Assembly: GCF_900129845.1 (NCBI RefSeq)
Contig: NZ_FQXB01000001.1
Coordinates: 992,001-1,056,000 of the forward strand
Reading direction: 5' to 3'
DNA length: 64,000 nt
DNA from: Cognatiyoonia sediminum
GTDB taxonomy: Bacteria > Pseudomonadota > Alphaproteobacteria > Rhodobacterales > Rhodobacteraceae
A program made the position numbers and the translations under genes. Below are positions 17,675 through 26,349 of this stretch, one piece after another. How positions within the stretch are numbered: the first letter of the stretch is position 1; each line of letters begins with the position of its first letter. The notes beneath the pieces are model-generated. The model had not been told where the DNA came from, did no database searches, and worked only from the letters and a program-made list of their open reading frames with translations.

Positions 17675-18871
17675 TTAGGCGCTGGCTTGATAAACTGTTT
17701 CGACCTCCTGTCGAATGATCCGCGCAATGAGGGCGCAATCCTCCAAGCTGAAAGTAAGAGGCAAACGCATATCTACGATAGCAGATAAGATGCGATCCGT
17801 TTTTGGCATCCGATCAGCTTCAACATAGCGCCAACTGTCATAGCGAGAGGTAAATCCAGCAGGTTCTGCCCCGCCAAACCATTTCAGCTCGACGCCGCGT
17901 TTCGCGCAGCGTGTGATTACTTCGTTCACGGCCTCATCTGCCCAATCCAAAAGCAGAAACTGGAAAGATGAAGCAACGAAGTATTCTTTGTCCGGGCGTG
18001 TAGTCAGTGTGAGGCCAGACACTCCGGTCAGCCCTTCCTCCATCACGCGATAGCGTTCGTTCCAACGCGCCGCTTGGGCCGCCAGATCGCGCAACTGAGG
18101 GCGTAGGATTGCGGCACGCAGGTTATCCATCCGACCGGAGACATTCGGCGTTTCATACTTGATTTGCGCGAATGCTTCAGACGGCGGTGCGGCGCGGTGG
18201 CGTTCGAAAAGCATGTAGCTGCCGGACAGCATAATCGCACGGGCCATGACCTCGGCATCGTCAGTCACCAGAAACCCGCCCTCGCCTGAGTTCACGTGTT
18301 TATATGTTTGGGTCGAATAACACCCGATTTTACCGTAGCGGCCTGACGGAACGCCGTTCCACGCGGCCCCCATGGTATGCGCGCAATCCTCGATCACAGT
18401 AACCCCATTCGCATCACAGATCGCCATCAAAGCATCCATATCGGCAAGGTGCCCACGCATGTGGCTGAGCATTAGGATGTCGGCCTGATCCGCCTTAGCC
18501 GCCAAATCATCCAAATCGATGGTGAGGTTTTCCGTGACGCCCACAAAAACAGGGATCGCGCCGACGCTTGCTATTGCGCCCGGCACTGGCGCCAGCGTGA
18601 ACGCATTAGTCAAAACCTTACCCCCCGGCCCAAGGCCCAGCGCACGTAAAGCGGCCCCCATCGCGTAGCCACCAGACGCGACGGCGAGGCAATACTTCGC
18701 CCCGACACTCGCAGCGAATTCTTCTTCCAGCAAAGCTGTTTGCGCAATTTCGCCATCGGCGACGTTATACCGGTGCAACCGGCCGCCGCGCATCACAGCG
18801 AGCGCCGCTTCGATCCCTTCCTCGGGGATCGGCTCTTGTTGCGTGAAACTGCCTGTAAAAACTTCCGTCAT
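17675..18871 (-). CDS. DegT/DnrJ/EryC1/StrS-type PLP aminotransferase
   Basis: The 398-residue fold-type I PLP enzyme resembles sugar aminotransferases. The PLP lysine is Lys191 in STQTYKHVNSGEGGF and the pyridine-binding Asp is Asp162 in VIEDCAHTMGA. RYNVADGEIAQTALLEEEFAASVGAKYCLAVASGG is the typical N-terminal region. Family members aminate keto-sugars for surface glycans or antibiotics, and the substrate here is not determinable. No nucleotide-sugar genes adjoin it. Start 18871 (MTEVFTG) has no strong ribosome-binding site; a TTG at 18985 overlapping the phosphatase gene is less likely. Confidence 0.88.
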   Translation of the reverse strand: MTEVFTGSFTQQEPIPEEGIEAALAVMRGGRLHRYNVADGEIAQTALLEEEFAASVGAKYCLAVASGGYAMGAALRALGLGPGGKVLTNAFTLAPVPGAIASVGAIPVFVGVTENLTIDLDDLAAKADQADILMLSHMRGHLADMDALMAICDANGVTVIEDCAHTMGAAWNGVPSGRYGKIGCYSTQTYKHVNSGEGGFLVTDDAEVMARAIMLSGSYMLFERHRAAPPSEAFAQIKYETPNVSGRMDNLRAAILRPQLRDLAAQAARWNERYRVMEEGLTGVSGLTLTTRPDKEYFVASSFQFLLLDWADEAVNEVITRCAKRGVELKWFGGAEPAGFTSRYDSWRYVEADRMPKTDRILSAIVDMRLPLTFSLEDCALIARIIRQEVETVYQASA

Positions 18872-18977
18872 GGCCAAAGTCTTGGGGATTGGATTGGCTT
18901 TGGTCAATCCTTTGCTCGTTGACGTTTCCACCGCATTGGGTGGCCCAACACCTCTTTTCGGATGATCCGAATAGTGC

Positions 18978-19640
18978 TTAACCAATGAGGTCTTTCACAA
19001 TCCGTGGCAAGTCGGCGTAGTCGTCCAATAACGCTTCTGGCTCCAGCGCCGCCATATCCTCACCGCTCGGTCCGAATGTGACCAAAATCGAAGGGACCCC
19101 TGCATTCGCAGAAGTATTGCGATCCGTGTCCGAGTCGCCGACGAGCAGCATGCGCTTCGGATCACCGCCTGCGCGTTTCGCGGTTTCGAACAGATGCGTG
19201 GGATCGGGTTTGCGAACTGGCAAGCTATCTGCCCCTAGGAGCGCATCAAACTCTTCTCGAACGCCTAGACGACGCATAAGTGCCTCGGCCAAGGCTTCGG
19301 GCTTATTCGTACAAATCGCGACGACATATCCGTCCGCTTTCAACTGCCGGACCGCTTCCATCGCGCCGGGATAGAGCACTGTATGCCGATCCAAATCGCG
19401 CGCGTATGCTTCAAGCAATATCGGATACTGGCGATCCACTTCATCTTCGCCGTGACTGCCCGTCTTCTCAAATCCTAATCGCAACATCGCACGCCCGCCA
19501 CGCAGCGCGGTTCCCGCATCTTTCACAGGATCAAGGACATCGCCCAAACCAAGACCACGAAAACAAGAATTGGCGGCGGCAATCAAATCACCGCTGGTAT
19601 CAGCCAAAGTGCCGTCCAAATCAAAGACCACTGTACGCAT
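18978..19640 (-). CDS. gph: Phosphoglycolate phosphatase-type HAD hydrolase
   Basis: The 220-residue HAD-superfamily protein has motif I DLDGTLADT (Asp7 nucleophile, Asp9), motif II ICTNKP near 112, Lys in RKPDPTHLFE, and motif IV GDSDTDRNTSANAG. A helical cap sits between motifs I and II. Dephosphorylating 2-phosphoglycolate is the usual role for this subtype, but HAD specificity cannot be read with certainty. It is divergent from glmU across a 121-base gap. Confidence 0.88.
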   Translation of the reverse strand: MRTVVFDLDGTLADTSGDLIAAANSCFRGLGLGDVLDPVKDAGTALRGGRAMLRLGFEKTGSHGEDEVDRQYPILLEAYARDLDRHTVLYPGAMEAVRQLKADGYVVAICTNKPEALAEALMRRLGVREEFDALLGADSLPVRKPDPTHLFETAKRAGGDPKRMLLVGDSDTDRNTSANAGVPSILVTFGPSGEDMAALEPEALLDDYADLPRIVKDLIG

Positions 19641-19761
19641 AAGTGTCGTTCTCCCTTATGCCCTTCTGTAACGATGCGTAATCGGAAGTGAAGCCCCAAA
19701 GGCTTGAGGTCAGTGCCCGTTCCGGTAAAACGCCAAGAAAAGAAAAAGGTTTAGAACTTTC

Positions 19762-21114
19762 ATGGCGACAGCCCTTATTATTTTGGCAGCGGGCAAAGGC
19801 ACCCGTATGAAATCGGATTTACCGAAAGTCTTGCACCCTATTGCTGGGGCGCCGTTGTTGGTTCACGCGATGAAATCAGCCGTCCCGCTTGATGCCGAGC
19901 GAACCATCGTGGTTGCTGGCCACGGGGCTGAGGCGGTTGAGAAAGCCGCACTGAATTGGAATCCAGAAGCGCAGGTTGTTGTTCAAGCTGAGCAATTGGG
20001 AACGGCCCACGCGGTGGCTCAAGCAAAAGAAGTGCTAGACGGTTTCGAGGGCACTGCTATCGTTCTCTATGGGGATACTCCGTTTATTTCGAGTGAGACC
20101 CTGGAAGCCTTGCAAGAGAAACAGGCGAGCACGGATGTAGTTGTTCTTGGCTTCGATGCCGCTGATCCGGCGCGATATGGCCGATTGGTGACGAACGGCG
20201 ATACGCTTGAAAAGATTGTGGAATTCAAGGATGCATCGGAGGTAGAAAGGGCGATTACGTTATGCAACAGCGGCGTTGTTGCGGCGGATGCGCAGACTTT
20301 GTTTTTGCTTATTGAAGCGGTCGGAAACGACAATGCGGCGGGCGAATACTACCTCACCGACATCATTGGCATCGCCCGAGATCGCAGGCTTTCCACGGCG
20401 GTCGTGCGCTGTGACGAGGCGGAAACCTTGGGCATTAACAGCCGCGCTGAACTGGTGGCGGCGGAAGCAGCTTTTCAAACGCGTGCGCGACAAGCCGCGT
20501 TGGACGACGGCGTTGCCATGGCCGCGCCCGAGACCGTCTATTTTGCGCATGACACTGTCGTCGGGCGCGATGCAATCATCGAACCGAACGTGGTCTTCGC
20601 ATCTGGAGTGACTGTCGAAAGCGGCGCAACGATCCGCGCGTTCTCACATCTAGAAGGCTGTCATGTGTCGCGCGATGCCGTGGTCGGGCCATATGCGCGC
20701 CTTCGGCCCGGGGCAGAACTTCAGGAAGCGGCGAAGGTCGGAAATTTCGTCGAAGTTAAGAATGCTGTTCTTGCTGAAGGCGCAAAGGTGAACCACCTAT
20801 CCTACATCGGTGACGCTGAGATTGGCGCGCGGACGAATGTTGGTGCCGGCACGATCACCTGCAATTATGATGGCGTTTTCAAGCACAAAACAACCGTAGG
20901 CGAAGATGCCTTTATCGGCTCCAACACGATGCTCGTGGCCCCTGTCACAATTGGCCATGAAGCCATGACGGCGAGCGGTTCTGTGATCACCTCTGACGTG
21001 CCGGATGGCGACCTTGCGGTGGCGCGCGGACGACAGGACAACAAAAAGGGCCTCGCCCGTCGAATGTTCGAAAAGTTAAAGTCGAAGAAGGCAAAACAGG
21101 CGAAAGGAGCCTGA
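19762..21114 (+). CDS. glmU: Bifunctional GlcN-1-P acetyltransferase / GlcNAc-1-P uridyltransferase
   Basis: GlmU makes UDP-GlcNAc for peptidoglycan and lipid A. The N-terminal uridyltransferase domain has LAAGKGTRMKSDLPKVLHPI (residues 7-26) and YGDTPFI. The C-terminal half is a left-handed beta-helix with hexapeptide repeats and the acetyltransferase motif GAGTITCNYDGVFKHKT. The 450-residue length is normal. AAAGG precedes the ATG, and glmS follows after two bases, so the two enzymes of the pathway are co-expressed. Confidence 0.97.
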   Translation: MATALIILAAGKGTRMKSDLPKVLHPIAGAPLLVHAMKSAVPLDAERTIVVAGHGAEAVEKAALNWNPEAQVVVQAEQLGTAHAVAQAKEVLDGFEGTAIVLYGDTPFISSETLEALQEKQASTDVVVLGFDAADPARYGRLVTNGDTLEKIVEFKDASEVERAITLCNSGVVAADAQTLFLLIEAVGNDNAAGEYYLTDIIGIARDRRLSTAVVRCDEAETLGINSRAELVAAEAAFQTRARQAALDDGVAMAAPETVYFAHDTVVGRDAIIEPNVVFASGVTVESGATIRAFSHLEGCHVSRDAVVGPYARLRPGAELQEAAKVGNFVEVKNAVLAEGAKVNHLSYIGDAEIGARTNVGAGTITCNYDGVFKHKTTVGEDAFIGSNTMLVAPVTIGHEAMTASGSVITSDVPDGDLAVARGRQDNKKGLARRMFEKLKSKKAKQAKGA

Positions 21115-21116
21115 CG

Positions 21117-22940
21117 ATGTGCGGAATTGTAGGGGTCTTGAGCAACCACGAAGCCGCGCCGATCTTGGTCGATGCACTAAAGCGCTTGGAATATCGCGGC
21201 TACGACAGTGCGGGTATTGCGACAATCAATGACCTGAAACTGGATCGCCGTCGTGCCGTTGGGAAGTTGGTGAACTTGTCTGATTTGTTGGTGCACGAGC
21301 CTTTGGCTGGGAAGGCGGGCATTGGACATACGCGGTGGGCCACGCATGGCGCGCCTTCGGTGGACAATGCCCATCCGCATCGGGCTGGACGGGTTGCCGT
21401 GGTTCACAACGGGATTATTGAGAATTTCAAGGAATTGCGTGAATTTCTCGCTGAAAAAGACATCGGGTATTCGACCGACACCGATACCGAAACCATCGCC
21501 CTACTTGCGCAATACTATTTGGACGAAGGCCTCGCCCCTCGCGATGCAGCGGAGCAGACCATTGCACGGCTCGATGGGGCCTATGCTTTGTGTTTTCTGT
21601 TTGACGGCGAAGACAACCTATTAATTGCGGCCCGTAAGGGGTCGCCCTTGGCGATTGGCCACGGCGAAGGGGAGATGTTCGTCGGGTCCGACGCCATCGC
21701 CCTCGCCCCAATGACGGATCGGATCACCTATCTCGATGAGGGCGACTGGGCCGTGGTAACCCGCGACAGCGTCGAAATTCGCGATGCCAATGGGAACATC
21801 GCAAACCGCGATATGAAGGTCATTCAGATCGACACCGCTATGGTCGACAAGGGCGGCTACAAGCACTTCATGGCCAAGGAAATTGCAGAGCAACCCACTG
21901 TTTTGCAAGGCGCTTTGGCGCATTACATCGACACCGATACGATGCAGGTGCAACTTCCGGACCCAGGGCTGGATTTCGGCAAAGTAGAGCGTTTATCATT
22001 GGTCGCCTGCGGGACTGCCTATCTGGCCTGCATGGTCGCGAAATACTGGTTCGAACAGCACGCGCGGTTGCCAGTCGAAGTCGATGTGGCCTCTGAATTC
22101 CGCTATCGCGAGCCTCCTGTGCCGAAAGGCACGGTCGCTTTGTTTGTCAGCCAGTCTGGGGAAACTGCGGACACCTTGGCCGCGTTGAGATACATGGACG
22201 GGAGAGCGGACAGCATCCTTTCGGTCGTGAATGTCCCCGAAAGCTCCATCGCGCGGGAAAGCGATTTGCCACTACCAACATTGGCAGGCGCAGAGATCGG
22301 TGTGGCCTCGACGAAGGCGTTCACCTGTCAGCTGACAACCTTGGCGATGTTGGTTCTGAAGGCCGCACAGGATAGAGGGGAGATGTCGGCGGAGGATGTT
22401 GCTGAAAAGCTGAAATTGCTCCGCGCCCTCCCCGGGATGATCAACCAAGCTCTGAACATCGAAAGCCAGACGCAGGCCCTTGCGGGTGAGTTGGCGGAGG
22501 CGCGGGATATTCTGTTTTTGGGTCGCGGGCAGATGTATCCTTTGGCGCATGAGGGCGCGTTAAAGCTCAAAGAAATCAGCTATATACATGCGGAGGCCTA
22601 TGCCTCCGGCGAGTTAAAGCACGGCCCAATTGCCTTGGTCGATCCGAATGTTCCGGTGATTGTCATGGCCCCACGCGACGCGTTGTTCGAGAAGACCGTT
22701 TCGAACATGCAAGAGGTCATGGCGCGTGGTGGAAAGGTGCTTTTGATAGCTGATGAAAAAGGGGCGCAGGAGGCTGGCGAAGGGACCTGGCGAACGTTAA
22801 TCATGCCGGAAGTCGATGATTTTCTAGCCCCGATCTTGTATGCGATTCCAGCGCAACTTTTGGCGTATCATACGGCTGTTGCGAAGGGCACGGATGTTGA
22901 TCAACCGCGCAATCTGGCCAAATCGGTTACGGTGGAATGA
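21117..22940 (+). CDS. glmS: Glutamine-fructose-6-phosphate aminotransferase (isomerizing)
   Basis: GlmS converts fructose-6-P and glutamine to glucosamine-6-P. The N-terminal glutaminase domain starts MCGIVGVLSNHEA, with Cys2 as nucleophile, and has RWATHGAPSVDNAHPH and the GIIENF loop. Two SIS domains follow (SQSGETADTLAALRY, ASTKAFTCQLTTLAM, SGELKHGPIALVD), ending in the conserved DQPRNLAKSVTVE tail. The 607-residue length is standard. No glmS ribozyme is expected in this group and none is apparent upstream. Confidence 0.97.
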   Translation: MCGIVGVLSNHEAAPILVDALKRLEYRGYDSAGIATINDLKLDRRRAVGKLVNLSDLLVHEPLAGKAGIGHTRWATHGAPSVDNAHPHRAGRVAVVHNGIIENFKELREFLAEKDIGYSTDTDTETIALLAQYYLDEGLAPRDAAEQTIARLDGAYALCFLFDGEDNLLIAARKGSPLAIGHGEGEMFVGSDAIALAPMTDRITYLDEGDWAVVTRDSVEIRDANGNIANRDMKVIQIDTAMVDKGGYKHFMAKEIAEQPTVLQGALAHYIDTDTMQVQLPDPGLDFGKVERLSLVACGTAYLACMVAKYWFEQHARLPVEVDVASEFRYREPPVPKGTVALFVSQSGETADTLAALRYMDGRADSILSVVNVPESSIARESDLPLPTLAGAEIGVASTKAFTCQLTTLAMLVLKAAQDRGEMSAEDVAEKLKLLRALPGMINQALNIESQTQALAGELAEARDILFLGRGQMYPLAHEGALKLKEISYIHAEAYASGELKHGPIALVDPNVPVIVMAPRDALFEKTVSNMQEVMARGGKVLLIADEKGAQEAGEGTWRTLIMPEVDDFLAPILYAIPAQLLAYHTAVAKGTDVDQPRNLAKSVTVE

Positions 22941-23614
22941 CACCAGAAGAGGCGATAGCGGCACTGGGGTCAGATCCTCAGAAGGCTGCCGAAATGAGGG
23001 CCTATCACAAGCTGGATCGCCCCTATCTCGGTGTGGCTAACCCTGTGATCGATGCGCATGTGAAGGAGTGGCGGAAGGCACTGGACCTTGATGATCGCCT
23101 TGCGCTCGCATCTGGCCTTTGGGACACCAACATTCATGAAGCGCGTGTCGCTGCAGCAAAGTTGCTTACGCAGGCGCGGATTAGGCCCGATGACACAGGC
23201 GCGTGGGATTTGATCGCCTCTTGGGTGCCGTCATTTGATGCATGGGCCGTGGCGGATCACGCGTCGATGGCGGGTCAAAAGCGCTTGGTCTGGGAGCCGT
23301 CGCGGTTGGATCAGGTAGAGACTTGGACGAGGTCTGATCATATGTGGACACGGCGCGCGGCATTGGTGATGACGCTGCCTTGGACGAAGCAGAACCATCC
23401 GAAACCGGCAGAGTTAGAAGCGCGGGATCGGGTGTTGGGCTGGGCCGCGTCTTATGTGCCGGACCATGATTGGTTCATTCAAAAGGCCATCGCTTGGTGG
23501 CTGCGGGAGTTGTCAAAGCATGATGCGCCTAGAGTGGTGGCGTTTTTGGACAAACATGGAGCCGACATGAAACCATTTGCTCGGAAGGAAGCGGCCCGGA
23601 AGCTGCCAAGCTAG
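22937..23614 (+). CDS. AlkD-like DNA alkylation repair protein (HEAT-like)
   Basis: This all-helical protein of 225 residues has segments LWDTNIHEARVAAAKLLTQ, WDLIASWVPSFDAWAVADHAS and WTRSDHMWTRRAALVMTLPW, characteristic of the AlkD/AlkC glycosylase superfamily. The Asp in FDAWAVAD and the Trp/Arg residues of the MWTRRAAL helix correspond to positions contacting alkylated bases in AlkD. Its start overlaps the glmS stop (ATGA), an arrangement I recall from other Rhodobacteraceae. DNA-glycosylase activity is inferred from the family. Confidence 0.82.
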   Translation: MTPEEAIAALGSDPQKAAEMRAYHKLDRPYLGVANPVIDAHVKEWRKALDLDDRLALASGLWDTNIHEARVAAAKLLTQARIRPDDTGAWDLIASWVPSFDAWAVADHASMAGQKRLVWEPSRLDQVETWTRSDHMWTRRAALVMTLPWTKQNHPKPAELEARDRVLGWAASYVPDHDWFIQKAIAWWLRELSKHDAPRVVAFLDKHGADMKPFARKEAARKLPS

Positions 23615-23647
23615 GGTCGTCTCCGCCCATAGGTTAACGGTTAAACT

Positions 23648-24115
23648 CTAGTTCGCGAAAACCTCGACATCAGCTAAGTCAGTCAATGGTATCTCCAACA
23701 ACCGCATGGCTGCCAAACTCAACTGACTTGCTGAGCCTGCCTCTCCCCCTGAAGGGCGCAATTCAATATTAATCGACTTTCCCGTCACCAAATACACAGC
23801 ACGACCCATTTGAAGCTCCGTCACCTGAGCAGTTTTAATCCAAATCCCCGGATCAGTGGCGGAGCCGAGCGAAACGTTTGTAACACCCAATGACCTCTCA
23901 CCCGTTCTTTGAACCACTGTAATCGCTTCAATCCGATCTTCCTGCGAAGTTGTGTCGAATTGCTCAACCGTCCGCGCGGTGGGCGGTGGCGGCGGTGGTG
24001 GTGTTGGGTCTAGGGTCTCAGGTGGGGTGGTCACAGCAGGACCAGTCGGTGTCTGAAACAGCGGCTCCGCGCAAGCCGAGAGGAAAAGAAATGCGCCTAA
24101 AAGAAAATGTCTCAT
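23648..24115 (-). CDS. Predicted lipoprotein (galactarate dehydratase-like misannotated family)
   Basis: The 155-residue protein starts MRHFLLGAFLFLSACAEP, a lipoprotein signal with lipobox LSAC (Cys15), followed by a Pro-rich tether (about 35-48) and a small beta-rich domain. From memory, homologues in Rhodobacteraceae are often labelled D-galactarate dehydratase, but no dehydratase motif is visible, so I would not use that name. The long frame extending to 24823 runs antisense to moaA; the signal peptide fixes the true start at 24115. It is divergent from moaA. Confidence 0.78.
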   Translation of the reverse strand: MRHFLLGAFLFLSACAEPLFQTPTGPAVTTPPETLDPTPPPPPPPTARTVEQFDTTSQEDRIEAITVVQRTGERSLGVTNVSLGSATDPGIWIKTAQVTELQMGRAVYLVTGKSINIELRPSGGEAGSASQLSLAAMRLLEIPLTDLADVEVFAN

Positions 24116-24202
24116 GATTGTGACTCTACGCGCGGAGAGAAACTGGAACAAGTGTATCGCCCTACCCTTGCGCACCCTATTGCCCAGCCCTAGGTTTGCC
24201 GT

Positions 24203-25207
24203 ATGAGCGCGCCACTGATTGATCCCTTCGCACGAGCCATTGAGTACCTTCGGGTCTCCGTCACCGATCGGTGTGATTTCCGGTGTGTCTACTGCATGTC
24301 GGAGAACATGACCTTTCTGCCAAAGAAAGAATTGCTGACGTTGGAAGAGTTGGACCGTTTGTGTTCGGCATTCATCCGTTTGGGTGTGAAAAAGCTGCGG
24401 ATCACTGGCGGTGAGCCTTTGGTGCGGCGTGAGATCATGACGTTTTTCAACAGCATGTCTCGGCATCTCGACAGCGGTGCGTTGGACGAATTGACGATCA
24501 CCACCAATGGCAGCCAATTGGCGCGATTTGCCGATGATCTTTATGCGGCTGGTGTCCGACGGATCAACGTGTCGCTCGATACGCTGGACGAACAGAAATT
24601 CGCGGACGTGACCCGCTGGGGCCGGTTGCCGCAGGTGCTCAAAGGTATTGATGCGGCGCAGAAAGCGGGCCTGCGGGTGAAGATAAATACCGTTGCGTTG
24701 AAAGGGTTTAACGAGGATGAGCTCTTCACCCTGACCGATTGGTGTGCCGAGCGAGATATGGATTTGACCTTTATCGAGGTCATGCCAATGGGCGACATTG
24801 GGAACGAGGATAGGATCGGCCAATATTGGTCATTGAAAGACGTTCGGGCGCAGTTGGCGGAGCGGTCAGAACTGACTGATTTGGCTGAGCGCACGGGCGG
24901 CCCGGCTCGCTATATTCGGATGGAAGAGACCGGTCAAAAGATCGGGTTCATCACGCCTTTGAGCCATAACTTCTGCGAAAGCTGCAACCGTGTGCGCGTG
25001 ACCTGCACGGGTGAGATTTACACTTGTTTGGGTCAGGAAGGGCATTCGGATTTGCGGGCTCCGTTGCGCAGTTCTGAAAGCGATATGGTGTTGGAAGATG
25101 CGATCCGCGCGGCGATTGCGTTGAAGCCTAAGGGGCACGATTTTGACTATTCACGGCAACGCGTGGATGGTCAGGTCTCCCGGCATATGAGCCATACGGG
25201 CGGGTAG
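24203..25207 (+). CDS. moaA: GTP 3',8-cyclase (molybdenum cofactor biosynthesis)
   Basis: This radical-SAM enzyme makes the first molybdopterin precursor from GTP, acting with MoaC. The N-terminal SAM cluster motif is CDFRCVYC (C-x3-C-x2-C). The C-terminal second 4Fe-4S site is [18 protein letters not shown] (C-x2-C-x13-C). [12 protein letters not shown] is the SAM-binding GGE motif. The 334-residue length is typical. It stands alone here, with no other moa genes in the window. Confidence 0.96.
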   Translation: MSAPLIDPFARAIEYLRVSVTDRCDFRCVYCMSENMTFLPKKELLTLEELDRLCSAFIRLGVKKLRITGGEPLVRREIMTFFNSMSRHLDSGALDELTITTNGSQLARFADDLYAAGVRRINVSLDTLDEQKFADVTRWGRLPQVLKGIDAAQKAGLRVKINTVALKGFNEDELFTLTDWCAERDMDLTFIEVMPMGDIGNEDRIGQYWSLKDVRAQLAERSELTDLAERTGGPARYIRMEETGQKIGFITPLSHNFCESCNRVRVTCTGEIYTCLGQEGHSDLRAPLRSSESDMVLEDAIRAAIALKPKGHDFDYSRQRVDGQVSRHMSHTGG

Positions 25208-25236
25208 CCCCGAAAGCCACAAAACCCTTAGTTTAC

Positions 25237-25288
25237 GTGTACACCGTGCGCACACAGGGCGTACACACGCCGTACATACGCTGTGCAC
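25237..25288. repeat. GTAC/GTGCAC-rich imperfect repeat tract
   Basis: Between moaA and the hairpin element, units such as GTGTACAC, GTGCGCAC, GTACACAC, GTACATAC and GTGCAC recur at roughly 10-13-base spacing, and several are self-complementary. A perfect GGTCCG-TGG-CGGACC hairpin follows at 25297-25311. The role is unknown. Confidence 0.5.
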
Positions 25289-25329
25289 TAACTCGTGGTC
25301 CGTGGCGGACCCTATCACATAAGAAGTAA

Positions 25330-25458
25330 GGCCAGCCCCCGACCCTGGGTGGGGGTGAAGCCCCCTCCCGCGAGGAGGGGTGGAGATTGACCAGAAAACG
25401 TCCAGTGGACGTTTTCAAGTCGGAACGCGCCCAATAGGGCGCTGGACTGGGGCTGGCC
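25330..25458. repeat. 129-bp multi-hairpin element with terminal inverted repeats
   Basis: Perfect 10-bp ends GGCCAGCCCC (25330-25339) and GGGGCTGGCC (25449-25458) enclose further stems. These are GGGGG/CCCCC at 25351-25365, CCCCTCC/GGAGGGG at 25362-25380, 10-bp arms GAAAACGTCC/GGACGTTTTC with a 3-base loop at 25394-25416, and GCGCCC/GGGCGC at 25427-25442. No reading frame is evident. It resembles a REP-, BIME- or MITE-like dispersed element. No target duplication was recognised. Confidence 0.65.
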
Positions 25459-25470
25459 GGCTTCGCCGTC

Positions 25471-26349
25471 TCAGAGCCTATTCAGAAAATCGAGAGCTGT
25501 GCTGTCTTCCACAGTGTCTGCTTCTATCGCATCGACGATCCGCATCACGCGTTTGATATGCCTTTGCGCCTCAACGGTTTTGTTGGAACCGCGGTTGATC
25601 TTGGCCTGAAGCTCGGCGTTGGACCTCGTGTAATAGTGGTTCAACTGGATCGCCTCGCGAGAGTAGAAACTTCGATCAGCGCGGCCTGTGTGCTTTGCCA
25701 GTTTGCCAACGTCATTGGTTCCTTCGGCCCGCCCGTCAATGTCGAACCCATGCACGCGGACGCCGGTGACATGGCAAGGATCGACGATGCATTTCCAGTT
25801 CAGTGCATGGCTGGAGGCCAAGGGATCGCGTGCGCGGTTGAGGTAATTTGTCAGAACCCCACCCTCGGGTGCTGTCTCATGGCCGTTTCGGCCAAACATA
25901 TGCCATGGCAGAGAGATGTGTTTTGCGTTTTCGAGTGGGGCCAGTGCTTCACCCAAGGATGTGGCTTCGGTTGGGATCAAGAACTCATCGACATCGATAA
26001 ACGCCATCCATCGAAAACGACCACCGAAGTTGCGCAGTGCGTGTGCGTAAGCCAGCACCTGATTATGGATTTCGGCACCGCTGCGCCCGTCACTCAGTCT
26101 TTGATCCCACGGCATGAGTGTCAGTTGGTCAGGCGCTAGGCGCTGTTTGAGCACATCAACCGTCCCATCGGTGCAGCCGTTGTCATAAACGACGAAATGC
26201 TCAACGCCTGCTTTGAGGTGGAAATCGGCCCATTCACCGATATGGCGTTCTTCGTTTCGCACAATTAGGCAGATCGCCATACCTGCCCGATCTGCTACCG
26301 GTGAGGGCGAAGTGATCGAAAGTTTACTGATCGTACGGGGACCGAACAT
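25471..26349 (-). CDS. Glycosyltransferase family 2 type protein
   Basis: This 292-residue GT-A-fold protein has AICLIVRNEERHIGEWADFHLKAGVEHFVVYDNGCTDGT (about 24-62) and the metal-binding FIDVDEFLIP near 117-126. KNPFLN-like acceptor elements are replaced by LPWHMFGRNGHE. LNHYYTRS near 240 is common in this subgroup (GT2/GT92-like). It probably adds a sugar to a surface polysaccharide. Its start overlaps the stop of the capsule-type gene (TAATG). It lies 12 bases from the hairpin element. Confidence 0.85.
   Translation of the reverse strand: MFGPRTISKLSITSPSPVADRAGMAICLIVRNEERHIGEWADFHLKAGVEHFVVYDNGCTDGTVDVLKQRLAPDQLTLMPWDQRLSDGRSGAEIHNQVLAYAHALRNFGGRFRWMAFIDVDEFLIPTEATSLGEALAPLENAKHISLPWHMFGRNGHETAPEGGVLTNYLNRARDPLASSHALNWKCIVDPCHVTGVRVHGFDIDGRAEGTNDVGKLAKHTGRADRSFYSREAIQLNHYYTRSNAELQAKINRGSNKTVEAQRHIKRVMRIVDAIEADTVEDSTALDFLNRL

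Noticed and set aside
19641-21116. Possible glmS ribozyme or riboswitch upstream of glmU or glmS
   Set aside because: The gap before glmS is only two bases and the gap before glmU shows no matching core; the ribozyme is known mainly from Firmicutes.
23631-23646. GTTAAC and GTTAAA pair resembling a CtrA box
   Set aside because: The half-site spacing does not equal 7 and it lies between convergent gene ends, not at a promoter.
24116-24823. N-terminal extension of the lipoprotein at 23648-24115 across moaA
   Set aside because: A clean lipoprotein signal starts at 24115, and the extension is antisense to a well conserved radical-SAM gene.
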